This document shows, in pieces, positions 1-7,694 of a stretch of DNA of 16,225 nucleotides. The stretch spans positions 1 to 16,225 of the forward strand of contig CAYVCG010000044.1 of assembly GCA_964449985.1 (NCBI GenBank), given 5' to 3'. Made by a program: the position numbers and the translations under genes. The notes beneath the pieces were generated by a model. That model searched no databases. It was not told the origin of the DNA and worked only from the letters and a program-made list of their open reading frames with translations. Source of the DNA: CAYVCG01 sp964449985. Its GTDB lineage: Bacteria > Bacillota > Clostridia > Lachnospirales > WRAX01. Position 1 is the first letter of the stretch. Every line of letters begins with the position of its first letter.

Positions 1-56
1 CTTGAATAGTTAAAATTTTTAGAAAATTTTATAATATTATAAATATAAATTAAATT

Positions 57-85
57 TTGAATAAATATAATATTTGATTTATTAT
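57..85 (+). promoter_or_regulatory. possible promoter of hisA
   Basis: TTGAAT at 57-62 and TATTAT at 80-85 are 17 bases apart and lie about 45 bases ahead of the hisA start. The surrounding 130 bases are almost entirely A and T, so chance matches to sigma-A boxes are expected. No hairpin, T-box or other leader structure is visible in bases 1-120. Confidence 0.3.
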
Positions 86-131
86 CAATATTTATAAAAT
101 TCACAACTTTTATTACATATGGAGGTTACAA

Positions 132-851
132 ATGCAGATTTATCCGGCTATTGATATAAAGGGTGGGAAATGCGTAAGGCTGGTTCAAGGAAATTTCAAT
201 GATGTTACCGTTTTTAATGATGACCCATGCGACCAAGCTTTGCAATGGGTTTCTAAAGGAGCTTCTTACATACATATAGTTGATTTAGATGGGGCAAGGC
301 TTGGCAGCTCATACAATAATGATGTTATTGCATCAATTGTTTCCAAAGTCTGTATACCGATTCAGGTCGGGGGAGGAATAAGGACTATGGATGATATCGA
401 AACAAAGCTTAATATAGGCGTTAGCAGGGTTATATTGGGTACAGCGGCTATAAACAACCCAACCTTTGTTAAAGACGCTGTAAGGACATATGGAGACAAA
501 ATAGCTATTGGCATTGATGCAAAAGAAGGCAAAGTTGCTATAAGCGGCTGGGAAGAAATAAGTGACGTTACAGCCGTATCATTATGCGTAAAAATGGCCG
601 ATATTGGCGTTAAAACTGTTATCTATACCGATATCTCAAAAGACGGAATGATGACAGGCCCAAACATTTCTGCAACCAAGCAATTAATAGATTTATCTGG
701 GATGGATATAATCGCATCCGGAGGCGTTTCTTCTCTAAGAGATTTGGATGATATAAAAGCGATAGGAGCTTCTGGTGTCATTATAGGAAAGGCGCTTTAT
801 CAGGGCGCTATAGACCTTAGTAAAGCTATACAGCTATATCAAAAATTATAA
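132..851 (+). CDS. hisA: HisA, ProFAR isomerase (EC 5.3.1.16)
   Basis: This cytoplasmic enzyme catalyses the Amadori rearrangement of ProFAR to PRFAR in histidine biosynthesis. At 239 residues it is full length for a HisA (beta/alpha)8 barrel. The first strand reads PAIDIKGGKCVRLVQG, giving catalytic Asp8. The second acid is Asp129 in GIDAKEG. Phosphate-binding loops are visible as VGGGIRT (79-85), ASGGVS (195-200) and GVIIGKALYQG (215-225). TDISKDGMMTGPN (166-178) is a HisA signature that separates it from HisF. The ATG is set by GGAGGT at 121-126. The hisIE gene follows after 82 bases on the same strand, so the two are probably co-transcribed. The usual intervening hisF is absent. Identity is secure from motifs and length. 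Confidence 0.97.
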   Translation: MQIYPAIDIKGGKCVRLVQGNFNDVTVFNDDPCDQALQWVSKGASYIHIVDLDGARLGSSYNNDVIASIVSKVCIPIQVGGGIRTMDDIETKLNIGVSRVILGTAAINNPTFVKDAVRTYGDKIAIGIDAKEGKVAISGWEEISDVTAVSLCVKMADIGVKTVIYTDISKDGMMTGPNISATKQLIDLSGMDIIASGGVSSLRDLDDIKAIGASGVIIGKALYQGAIDLSKAIQLYQKL

Positions 852-933
852 GATAGTTAAAGTATTGTAATTTGATGAGTTGCATAAACATATTTATTAT
901 TATGCATTCAAAATGTCAAGGGGTGTTGATACT

Positions 934-1590
934 ATGAATATAATGAATACATTAAGCACTATAAAGTTTGACGATAGAGGCCTTGTTCCGGTTATAACAC
1001 AGGACTTTGAAAACAAAGAGGTTCTAATGCTAGCTTATATGAATAAGGAAGCTCTGCAAAAAACTATTGAAACAGGAAAGGCATATTACTACAGCCGCTC
1101 TCGCAACTGTCTCTGGTTAAAAGGGGAAATAAGCGGAAATATGCAAACTGTTAAAGAGATTCGTTATGACTGCGATGAGGATACGCTTCTTCTGCTTGTT
1201 GAGCAGAAAGGGGCTGCCTGCCATACAGGCCACAGATCTTGTTTTTTCAAAACTATCGAAGATGAACCTGTTTCTCCAAAACTATTTGACGAAAGAGAAA
1301 TGTATGGCTCTAAGAGACTTATAGAGCTATACAACGTTATATTAGCTAGGCGGGAAAACCCTATAGAAGGCTCATATACGAACTATTTGTTTGATAAAGG
1401 TATTGATAAAATACTTAAAAAGGTTGGGGAAGAATCCGCAGAGGTTATTATTGCATCAAAGAATGATACAAAGGATGAATTGGTTTATGAAATATCAGAC
1501 CTTATTTATCATCTTAGCGTTTTAATGGTGTCTACGGATGTTACTTGGCAAGACATCTTTACAGAACTTGGCAACCGCGCCGGCAAGTAA
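934..1590 (+). CDS. hisIE: HisIE, bifunctional PR-AMP cyclohydrolase / PR-ATP pyrophosphatase
   Basis: A fused enzyme for steps 2 and 3 of histidine synthesis: hydrolysis of PR-ATP to PR-AMP, then opening of the adenine ring. The N-terminal HisI domain (about 1-110) has YYYSRSRNCLWLKGE (51-65), DCDEDTLLLLVEQKG (79-93) and CHTGHRSCF (96-104). The zinc ligands are probably Cys80, Cys96 and Cys103. The C-terminal HisE domain (about 122-218) has the acidic MazG-like helices KVGEESAEVIIASKN (163-177) and the DLIYHL segment (189-194). I place the start at 934, giving 218 residues. AAGGGG at 918-923 lies 10 bases ahead, and the HisI fold begins right after it. An in-frame ATG at 880 would add 18 poorly conserved-looking residues with no ribosome binding site. 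No obvious terminator follows. Confidence 0.96.
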   Translation: MNIMNTLSTIKFDDRGLVPVITQDFENKEVLMLAYMNKEALQKTIETGKAYYYSRSRNCLWLKGEISGNMQTVKEIRYDCDEDTLLLLVEQKGAACHTGHRSCFFKTIEDEPVSPKLFDEREMYGSKRLIELYNVILARRENPIEGSYTNYLFDKGIDKILKKVGEESAEVIIASKNDTKDELVYEISDLIYHLSVLMVSTDVTWQDIFTELGNRAGK

Positions 1591-1697
1591 GACAGTCATA
1601 AATTTTAACAAGACAGGCAATTTTTACTTAATACCTCATAAAATATAGTAGCTAAGAGATATAAACCTTGGCGAATATTTTAAGGAGGTATTTTTTG

Positions 1698-1883
1698 ATG
1701 AATAGTATGGCAAATCCGGGAATGGGATTCAATCCTCAATCCAATGAACTTATGTTTTTAATGCTTATGATGATGTGCCCTGGTATGTTTGGCGGCGGCA
1801 TGTGCGGAGAAAACAATATGTTGATGTACCTGCTTCTAATGAGTATGATGTCTGGTGGCGGCGGCGGAGGAAGAATGTTCTAA
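1698..1883 (+). CDS. Met/Gly-rich small protein, 61 residues
   Basis: I do not recognise this gene. A strong AAGGAGGT (1682-1689) sits 8 bases before the ATG at 1698; an in-frame ATG at 1668 has no such site. The 61-residue product has 16 Met (26%) and 13 Gly. Its order is a polar start (1-16), a first Met/Leu hydrophobic stretch (17-26, ending LMLMMMC), a Gly/Cys hinge CPGMFGGGMC (27-36), a second Met/Leu stretch (41-51), then six Gly in a row and RMF. Two Cys, at 27 and 36, could bind metal or form a disulfide. The hydrophobic stretches are short for membrane spans but could lie on or in a membrane. No signal peptide is apparent. It has its own downstream hairpin and follows hisIE by 107 bases. 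The ribosome binding site and sharply non-random composition argue for a real gene. Methionine-rich metal binding and spore or envelope association are speculation. Confidence 0.7.
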   Translation: MNSMANPGMGFNPQSNELMFLMLMMMCPGMFGGGMCGENNMLMYLLLMSMMSGGGGGGRMF

Positions 1884-1929
1884 TATTTACTGATTTATAT
1901 AAATTATATTTATTTACAATAACATTTAT

Positions 1930-1985
1930 AACAAGCCCCCTTAACTGTATAAACTCTTTTGAGCATTGCATAAGGGGGCCTTGTT
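1930..1985 (+). terminator. hairpin after the Met-rich small gene
   Basis: Arms AACAAGCCCCCTTA (1930-1943) and TAAGGGGGCCTTGTT (1971-1985) pair over 14 bp with one bulged G. The loop is unusually long at 27 bases. The 3' side runs into a T-rich but broken tail, not a clean U-tract. It lies 47 bases after the stop codon, so a terminator is the simplest reading. A stable mRNA 3' end or small RNA is also possible. The arms are nearly symmetric, so it could also work on the minus strand. Confidence 0.6.
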
Positions 1986-2074
1986 ATTTTAATTCTCACA
2001 TTTTGTTGAATATACAAGACAAATTCAAGAAATATACGTATACTTTTACAGATTATTAACGTGTTGTACATAGT

Positions 2075-2103
2075 TTGTTCATAATATGGTGGCATATTAT
2101 TAT
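2075..2103 (+). promoter_or_regulatory. possible promoter of the 179-residue gene
   Basis: TTGTTC (2075-2080) and TATTAT (2098-2103) are 17 bases apart and about 67 bases ahead of the ATG at 2170. The -10 box matches the consensus at five of six bases, the -35 at three. A terminator-like hairpin just upstream makes a fresh promoter here likely, but the exact boxes are uncertain. Confidence 0.35.
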
Positions 2104-2169
2104 TAAGAGAGTTAGTTACGAAAAATATTGTCTTATAGGATTAAAATACTAAAGGAAGGTGTGTCATAA

Positions 2170-2709
2170 ATGAATAAAATAATCGGAGGTTTAGTTGTGG
2201 CAACGCTGTTATCAAATCCTTCTATAACCAAAAACGATTTAATAGCATATCGTGTTTTCCAAGCACAATCAGTCATATTGGCCGGGATAAGAAAGGAACA
2301 AGAAGAAAGGGAACCAAGTATGTTAGATGTTGACGATATGCTAGAGGATATTGATAAAAATTCGAGAGAAATTAACACCTTATTGCAAAACAAATATGAT
2401 ATTTTCGGTAAAATCAAGTCTATCTTAAACCTAAAAGCATATACAAAAACAGTTATGAGTGACTATCAGATTGATGTATATTGCAAATTTAATGAATGTT
2501 ATTGCACAGAATCTGAGAATATTAATAAGACCCTTAACGAGATAGAAAAAAAACATATAGAATCTGTTAAGAAAGAAATCTTTAGAAACGAATCGAACTT
2601 TACTGCTATTTATAAAGAATTAAAAACAATTAACGATTGTCAATACGATGCAATCTTTAATCTTAATAAAATAATTGACATGGGTTGTAAAACTTTGGCG
2701 GTAATTTAA
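2170..2709 (+). CDS. unrecognised 179-residue protein, probably helical
   Basis: No known family is recognised. GGAAGGTG (2154-2161) precedes the ATG by 8 bases, so the start is well supported. Residues 4-14 (IIGGLVVATLL) form a short hydrophobic start, too short and without a clear cleavage site for a confident signal peptide. Residues 35-75 are charged and rich in E, D and K, with LDVDDMLEDIDKNSREIN (52-69), and look helical or coiled. Residues 115-150 are again Lys/Glu-rich and helical. A small Cys cluster CKFNECYC lies at 105-112, with further Cys at 157 and 173. The gene stands alone, with a terminator-like hairpin on each side, so context gives no function. Codon use resembles the neighbours and nothing shows truncation. 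Confidence 0.75.
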   Translation: MNKIIGGLVVATLLSNPSITKNDLIAYRVFQAQSVILAGIRKEQEEREPSMLDVDDMLEDIDKNSREINTLLQNKYDIFGKIKSILNLKAYTKTVMSDYQIDVYCKFNECYCTESENINKTLNEIEKKHIESVKKEIFRNESNFTAIYKELKTINDCQYDAIFNLNKIIDMGCKTLAVI

Positions 2710-2737
2710 TTTTCGCAAAGATTATATATATAAAAAG

Positions 2738-2773
2738 GACAAAACGCTTACAAACGGCGGTTTGTCTTTTTTT
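2738..2773 (+). terminator. terminator after the 179-residue gene
   Basis: GACAAAACGC (2738-2747) pairs with GCGGTTTGTC (2757-2766) with one mismatch across a 9-base loop. Seven T follow at once (2767-2773). It lies 28 bases past the stop codon and is a standard rho-independent terminator. Confidence 0.85.
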
Positions 2774-2873
2774 ATACATCAAGTAAGAATTTAAGTAATA
2801 ATTTATAAATATAGTTCGTACAATGTTATATATATCAAAAGTTTATTTAAGAATGCTTTAGGAGGGATATAAT

Positions 2874-3284
2874 TTGAAAGGTGATTCAAGAGCAGGAATA
2901 TCTCTTACCGATGAAAAAAAACACTCGCTGAAAGCTTTGTTAATAGGAACACTAATAGCATATTCTATAACATGCATAGCTTTTATAGCATGCGCATTTT
3001 TACTTAGGTATACGTCTTTTTCTGAAAGCAATGTTCCGATATTTGTGACGGTTACTTGCGTCATATCAGTCATGATTTCGGGTTTTGACTCAGCAAAGAG
3101 CGCTGACAACAGAGGATGGCTTTGGGGGCTTGCAGCAGGCGCCGTATATGCGGTAATTTGGATATTTTTTGGGGTATTGTTTACAGAAAATTTCGGCATC
3201 GATTCAAGAACATTAACAATAATAGTATTAAGCATAGCCGGTGGCGGCCTTGGGGGCATATTCGGTATTAATTTTAAAAAATAA
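2874..3284 (+). CDS. TIGR04086-like four-helix membrane protein
   Basis: A 136-residue integral membrane protein of unknown role. It matches the layout I associate with the TIGR04086 family of small Firmicute membrane proteins. Four hydrophobic helices are seen at about 20-44, 53-71, 81-103 and 112-131. A polar turn after helix 2 and the GWLWGLAAGAVYAVIW start of helix 3 resemble the conserved centre of that family. The C-terminal helix is glycine-rich (IAGGGLGGIFGINF). The start is TTG at 2874: GGAGGG (2861-2866) is 7 bases upstream and no ATG fits. In some Clostridia this family sits near the SCIFF peptide or the Sec accessory genes (from memory), but neither is in this window. A strong terminator follows. 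The family call rests on topology and local motifs, not on a search. Confidence 0.8.
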   Translation: MKGDSRAGISLTDEKKHSLKALLIGTLIAYSITCIAFIACAFLLRYTSFSESNVPIFVTVTCVISVMISGFDSAKSADNRGWLWGLAAGAVYAVIWIFFGVLFTENFGIDSRTLTIIVLSIAGGGLGGIFGINFKK

Positions 3285-3308
3285 ATTACATATTTGTTAT
3301 AGTAAATG

Positions 3309-3341
3309 GCTCTATGTAAAAACGCTTACGTGGAGCTTTTT
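3309..3341 (+). terminator. terminator after the TIGR04086-like gene
   Basis: GCTCTATGTAA (3309-3319) pairs fully with TTACGTGGAGC (3326-3336), 11 bp including two G-U pairs, over a 6-base loop. Five T follow (3337-3341). It lies 25 bases past the stop. Confidence 0.87.
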
Positions 3342-3525
3342 AATTTTCAATCTTGAAATAATGCTAAAAGAAGGGTGTCTTGATAGGTATGTATCTTTTC
3401 GCAAAACGAAACTTTTACGAAAACAATGCTATAAATTACTAAATCAACAAAGAACCGTCAAGTCAGCTTCAAATGACCTTACTGCCTATTAAAAACCACA
3501 ATATTTAGCCGTTAGAAATATTTTA
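3342..3525. other. gene-poor spacer before purL
   Basis: Between the + strand terminator and the purL terminator I find no convincing gene. Open frames here lack a family pattern. A 17-codon frame from an ATG at 3389 continues, after one stop codon, in the same frame to a stop at about 3506, with a weak GAAGGGTG 11 bases ahead. This could be a gene remnant or chance. No RNA family is recognised. Confidence 0.4.
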
Positions 3526-3526
3526 C

Positions 3527-3561
3527 AAAAAACAGCCACCAAAATTTTACATGGTGGCTGT
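3527..3561 (-). terminator. terminator of purL
   Basis: The + strand arms ACAGCCACC (3532-3540) and GGTGGCTGT (3553-3561) form a perfect 9-bp stem with a 12-base loop. On the minus strand it is followed by six U (complement of 3527-3532), 36 bases past the purL stop codon. The + strand side has only a broken T-rich tail, so it works mainly for purL. Confidence 0.87.
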
Positions 3562-3597
3562 CTTGATTATTTTTTATAAGTATAATATAGATCTTAA

Positions 3598-6500
3598 TTA
3601 TTGAAAATATGAAACACCAGATCCAAATAAGTATTGTTCTTTATTCCCATCAACATTTTTCAGCAATCCATCACCAATACGCTCAGAATGACCCATCTTG
3701 CCAAGTATTCTTCCGTCCGGGCTTGTTATACCTTCAATCGCACACATAGACCCATTAGAATTAAACATAATGTCATAAGTGGGATTTCCTTCCAAATCAA
3801 CGTATTGAGTAGCAATTTGACCATTTTGAGCTAACTGCTTTATATAGGCCTCATCAGCAACAAATCGCCCTTCTCCATGCGAAACAGGAATCGTGTGAAT
3901 GTCGCCAATATCAATGCTATTAAACCAAGGAGAAAGCTTTGAAACAACCTTTGTTCTCGCTAAGTTTGATATATGTCTTCCTATTTTGTTAAAAGTAAGC
4001 GTCGGGCTATTAACATCCATATCTCTGATTTCTCCATATGGGACAAGCCCAAGCTTAATCAAAGCCTGAAAACCGTTGCATATTCCGAGCATAAGCCCGT
4101 CTCTGTTATTCAACATATTCATAACTGCATCCTTAATGAACGGATTTCTGAAAACAGCAGCAATAAATTTTCCAGAGCCCTCCGGTTCGTCACCGGCACT
4201 AAAGCCACCCGGGAACATAATAATTTGGGAATTGTTTATGCACTTAACCATTTCTCCGATGCATTCCTCAAGCATAGCCACCGTAAGGTTTTTGATAACA
4301 AACATATCCACAACAGCTCCAGCTTTTTCAAATTGTATAGCTGCATCATATTCACCGTTTGTTCCGGGAAATACTGGGATCAATACACGTGGTTTTGCAA
4401 TTTTTATGCTCGAAGCTTTTTTCACATCACTAACAAATGGCTTGAAATTAATATCAGACTTTTCATAATTTTCTAATAATTCAGTCGGAAATACACTTTC
4501 AAATCTAGAAATCCATGCTTCTAAGCATTCTTTTCCACTAATTGTTTTACCGTTAACAATAAAATCAGAGCCTTCAGTTGTCCTTCCGATTATTTTAAAT
4601 CTCACATCTTTGAGGACTTTATAAACCTCATCTTCAGAACAATCCATTTCCAAAACAAATGTGCCGTATTTTTCAGCAAACAAATCAGCTTCATCTTCAT
4701 ACGAAAGCTCCGCGCCAATTGCATTACCAAAAGACATCTTGCTAATTGCCCCGGCAATACCGCCAAAACCGACAGTATGAACAGAGATAGCTTGTCCACC
4801 TTTTATAAGGTTGTTTATCATGCTAAAATTATTAACGAGTTTTTCAAAATCCGGCAAACAATTATCATCATATTCTGTTTCAATAAGCGTAAGTATACTT
4901 CCAGATTTTTTAAACTCATTCGAAATAATATCGCTTTGCTTTGCTGTATTAACAGCAAATGAAACAAGCGTCGGAGGAACGTCCAAATCTTTAAACGTTC
5001 CAGACATACTATCCTTACCACCAATAGACGGAATGTTAAGCTTTAACTGAGCATATAACGCACCAAGAAGCGAGCTTAAAGGTTTACCCCATCTGGTCGG
5101 ATCGCTGCCTAGCCTTTCAAAATATTCCTGAAATGTCATGCGGATATTTTCGTATTTTCCACCAACAGCAACGATCTTACATATAGATTCAACAACCGCC
5201 AAAACAGCTCCATGAAAAGGACTCTTTTTAGATATAGTCGGGTTATAACCATACGACATAAGCGATACTGTATTTGTTTCTCCTGATAAAACGGGAATTT
5301 TTGCAGCCATCGCCTCTATAGGCGTGAGCTGATATTTCCCACCAAACGGCATAAACACAGTGCCTGCGCCTACCGTTGAGTCAAAACGCTCGCTAAGACC
5401 TTTTTGGCAAGCGACGTTTAAATCAGAAAGATTTTCTATCCAAGCAGTTTTTATGTCAGCGCATTGCTTTTTGTTATTTTCTAAAACGAAATCGGTTTTA
5501 ATAAAGGCATCAGATGTTTGCTTTGCGCCGTTTGTATCAAGAAAATCTCTGGATATATTAACAATGTCATTACCCCGCCAAAACATTCTTAGGCGTCTAT
5601 TATCCATAACGTTTGCGACTATAACCGCCTCAAGATTTTCCTCCGAGGCAAGCTTGATAAATCTGTCGGCGTTGTCACTTGATACAACAACCGCCATTCT
5701 CTCTTGCGATTCAGAAATAGCAAGCTCAGTACCATCCAATCCGTCATATTTTTTCGGTATGGCATCAAGATTTATGTCTAGTCCTTCTGCAAGCTCTCCT
5801 ATGGCAACAGAAACGCCCCCTGCCCCAAAATCATTGCAGCGCTTTATCATTTTCGAAACTTCAGGATTTCTAAAGAGCCTTTGGAGCTTTCTCTCAGTTG
5901 GTGAATTACCTTTTTGAACTTCAGCTCCGCATGTCAAAATAGATTCCTCCGTGTGTTCCTTTGAGGATCCTGTAGCTCCGCCGCAACCATCGCGCCCTGT
6001 CCTACCGCCAGTTAAAATTATTATATCACCCTTTTGTGGGCGTTCACGAACAACATTTTCCTTTTTGGCTGCTCCAATAACTGCGCCGATCTCCAAACGC
6101 TTTGCCACATAACCCTCGTCATATATTTCGTTAACGATACCCGTAGCAAGACCGATTTGATTGCCATAAGAACTATAGCCGGCAGCCGCCCCCTGCGTAA
6201 TCTTTCGTTGTGGAAGTTTGCCTGGCAATGTATCTTCAACTTTTGTTAGAGGATTTCCGGAACCAGTAACTCTCATGGCCTGATAAACAAATGAGCGCCC
6301 TGATAGCGGGTCTCTTATAGCGCCACCAAGACAAGTTGCAGCTCCGCCAAAAGGCTCAATTTCAGTCGGATGATTATGTGTTTCGTTTTTAAACATTACG
6401 AGCCATTCCTCATCCTTGCCGTCAACATCAACGTTAACAACAATGCTGCAAGCATTTATCTCTTCTGATTCATCAAGATCGTTTAAATATCCCTTTTTCT

Positions 6501-7362
6501 TTAATGCCTTCATACCAATAACAGCGATATCCATAAGGCAAACCGGCTTCTCACTTATGCGATCAGCATAAACATATTCTCTTATGTTTAAATATTGTTC
6601 ATATGCATCTTTAATAAGAGCGTTATAGCGCCCTGCCCCGATCTCAACATTTTCTATATTTGTAAGAAAAGTCGTATGACGGCAATGGTCAGACCAATAT
6701 GTATCAATAACCCTTATCTCGGTCACCGAAGGATTTCTCTTTTCAACATCTTTAAAATAATTACGGCAGAAAATTAAGTCGTCCCCACTCATTGCAAGGC
6801 CTAGCTCATTTCTCATATTAATTATTTCATCATCAGTTTTATCAACAAACCCATTAAAGGTTTTGATATCATCAGGAACATTCATATCCATAATAAGGCT
6901 TTTTGGCTTTTCCATACGACATTCCATAGAATCAACAGGATTTATGCAGTATTTCTTAATTGCTGCTTTTTCATCCCCAGATAGCATCCCTTTCAAAACA
7001 TAAACCTTTGAAGCCTCAACAATAGTCTTTTCTTTTTTCGTTACAATCTGGATACACTGCATTGCGGAATCGGCTCTCTGGTCATATTGCCCGGGCAAAT
7101 ATTTAACGCTAAAAACAAAATCATCTGCATCAAAATCTAACACTTCTTCATATACGTTATCAACTGGCGGTTCAGACAAAATAGTTGCTTTACATAGCCC
7201 ATAATCGCAATCATCCAAACCCTCAATATCATAACAATTAATAATGCGTAAATTGCTAATATTCTTAATATTCAAATTATTCTTTAAATCATAGAATAAA
7301 TGCTCAGCTTCAATATTAAACCCACGCTTCTTTTCGACATAAATACGCCTGATCCCTGTCAT
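3598..7362 (-). CDS. purL: PurL, one-chain FGAM synthase with glutaminase domain (EC 6.3.5.3)
   Basis: This cytoplasmic enzyme makes FGAM from FGAR, glutamine and ATP, step four of purine synthesis. The protein has 1254 residues, matching the long one-chain form of Clostridia rather than the PurL/PurQ/PurS complex. In order: an N-terminal PurS-like region (about 1-150); a linker with TYWSDHCRHTTF (221-232); the first synthase half with FKNETHNHPTEIEPFGG (324-340) and GGRTGRDGCGGATGSS (452-467); NDFGAGGVSVAIGELAEG (510-527); the second half with PSIGGKDSMSGTF (778-790); and the glutaminase domain from about 990. The glutaminase triad is Cys1095 (LGICNGFQ), His1225 and Glu1227 (GHSER). I start at 7362 because GAAGGGAA (7371-7378) lies 8 bases upstream. 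The open frame extends back to 7473, but that stretch contains the promoter. The gene stands alone, not in a pur cluster. Confidence 0.97.
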   Translation of the reverse strand: MTGIRRIYVEKKRGFNIEAEHLFYDLKNNLNIKNISNLRIINCYDIEGLDDCDYGLCKATILSEPPVDNVYEEVLDFDADDFVFSVKYLPGQYDQRADSAMQCIQIVTKKEKTIVEASKVYVLKGMLSGDEKAAIKKYCINPVDSMECRMEKPKSLIMDMNVPDDIKTFNGFVDKTDDEIINMRNELGLAMSGDDLIFCRNYFKDVEKRNPSVTEIRVIDTYWSDHCRHTTFLTNIENVEIGAGRYNALIKDAYEQYLNIREYVYADRISEKPVCLMDIAVIGMKALKKKGYLNDLDESEEINACSIVVNVDVDGKDEEWLVMFKNETHNHPTEIEPFGGAATCLGGAIRDPLSGRSFVYQAMRVTGSGNPLTKVEDTLPGKLPQRKITQGAAAGYSSYGNQIGLATGIVNEIYDEGYVAKRLEIGAVIGAAKKENVVRERPQKGDIIILTGGRTGRDGCGGATGSSKEHTEESILTCGAEVQKGNSPTERKLQRLFRNPEVSKMIKRCNDFGAGGVSVAIGELAEGLDINLDAIPKKYDGLDGTELAISESQERMAVVVSSDNADRFIKLASEENLEAVIVANVMDNRRLRMFWRGNDIVNISRDFLDTNGAKQTSDAFIKTDFVLENNKKQCADIKTAWIENLSDLNVACQKGLSERFDSTVGAGTVFMPFGGKYQLTPIEAMAAKIPVLSGETNTVSLMSYGYNPTISKKSPFHGAVLAVVESICKIVAVGGKYENIRMTFQEYFERLGSDPTRWGKPLSSLLGALYAQLKLNIPSIGGKDSMSGTFKDLDVPPTLVSFAVNTAKQSDIISNEFKKSGSILTLIETEYDDNCLPDFEKLVNNFSMINNLIKGGQAISVHTVGFGGIAGAISKMSFGNAIGAELSYEDEADLFAEKYGTFVLEMDCSEDEVYKVLKDVRFKIIGRTTEGSDFIVNGKTISGKECLEAWISRFESVFPTELLENYEKSDINFKPFVSDVKKASSIKIAKPRVLIPVFPGTNGEYDAAIQFEKAGAVVDMFVIKNLTVAMLEECIGEMVKCINNSQIIMFPGGFSAGDEPEGSGKFIAAVFRNPFIKDAVMNMLNNRDGLMLGICNGFQALIKLGLVPYGEIRDMDVNSPTLTFNKIGRHISNLARTKVVSKLSPWFNSIDIGDIHTIPVSHGEGRFVADEAYIKQLAQNGQIATQYVDLEGNPTYDIMFNSNGSMCAIEGITSPDGRILGKMGHSERIGDGLLKNVDGNKEQYLFGSGVSYFQ

Positions 7363-7402
7363 ATTGCTTCTTCCCTTCAAAATAATAAATTTAATAAACA
7401 AT

Positions 7403-7431
7403 ATTTTATCATGGAAATGTAAATATGTAAA
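7403..7431 (-). promoter_or_regulatory. promoter of purL
   Basis: Read on the minus strand, TTTACA (7431-7426) and TAAAAT (7408-7403) are 17 bases apart. Each matches the sigma-A consensus at five of six bases. The expected transcript start is near 7396, leaving a leader of only about 34 bases. That leaves no room for a purine riboswitch, so control would have to act at the promoter itself. Confidence 0.7.
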
Positions 7432-7513
7432 ACCATTTATGCAAATCAACACGAAAACAATTTTCCAAAACAATATGCTTTACAAATAATAGCAATTTAG
7501 TTTTATTTTGTTC

Positions 7514-7542
7514 TTGAAAATATAAGGATTTTGTTATATACT
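7514..7542 (+). promoter_or_regulatory. promoter of the tRNA-Arg gene
   Basis: TTGAAA (7514-7519) and TATACT (7537-7542) are 17 bases apart, a close sigma-A match. They place the transcript start about 18 bases ahead of the tRNA. It is divergent from the purL promoter with about 80 bases between the two -35 boxes. Confidence 0.75.
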
Positions 7543-7566
7543 GTTTCGGATAATATCTTTTAATAA

Positions 7567-7639
7567 GCACCCCTAGCTCAGTGGATAGAGCGTTCGGCTC
7601 CGAACCGAAAGGCCACCAGTTCAATTCTGGTGGGGTGCG
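7567..7639 (+). tRNA. tRNA-Arg (anticodon CCG)
   Basis: A complete 73-base cloverleaf. Acceptor GCACCCC pairs with GGGGTGC. The D arm is GCTC/GAGC. The anticodon arm TTCGG/CCGAA encloses loop CTCCGAA, with anticodon CCG at 7600-7602. The variable loop is AGGCC. The T arm ACCAG/CTGGT holds TTCAATT. Discriminator base is G. The 3' CCA is not encoded and must be added after transcription. It reads CGG, expected to be a scarce arginine codon in such an AT-rich genome. Confidence 0.97.
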
Positions 7640-7647
7640 TTTTTCAG

Positions 7648-7673
7648 GCGAGGCTTTGTGCCCCGTCTTTTTT
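7648..7673 (+). terminator. terminator of the tRNA-Arg gene
   Basis: A short stem GCG-A-GGC (7648-7654) pairs with GCC-C-CGT (7660-7666) over a 5-base loop, with one A-C mismatch and one G-U pair. Six T follow (7668-7673). The stem is weak but sits 8 bases past the tRNA. Confidence 0.6.
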
Positions 7674-7694
7674 ATTTGATTAATACTTTGATTA

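Noticed and set aside
880..933. An 18-residue extension of HisIE from the ATG at 880.
   Set aside because: There is no ribosome binding site before it, whereas AAGGGG lies well placed before 934, and the family's first conserved residues begin after 934.
3973..6249. Several long + strand open frames within purL.
   Set aside because: They lie opposite a gene with every catalytic motif of PurL, lack ribosome binding sites and show no family pattern.
7363..7402. A purine riboswitch or PurR site ahead of purL.
   Set aside because: The predicted leader is only about 34 bases and too short for an aptamer plus expression platform; no matching conserved bases are seen.
7363..7473. A 37-residue N-terminal extension of PurL, hydrophobic and signal-like (MFWKIVFVLICING...).
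   Set aside because: The stretch holds the purL promoter at 7403-7431, and the ribosome binding site belongs to the ATG at 7362. PurL is cytoplasmic and needs no signal.
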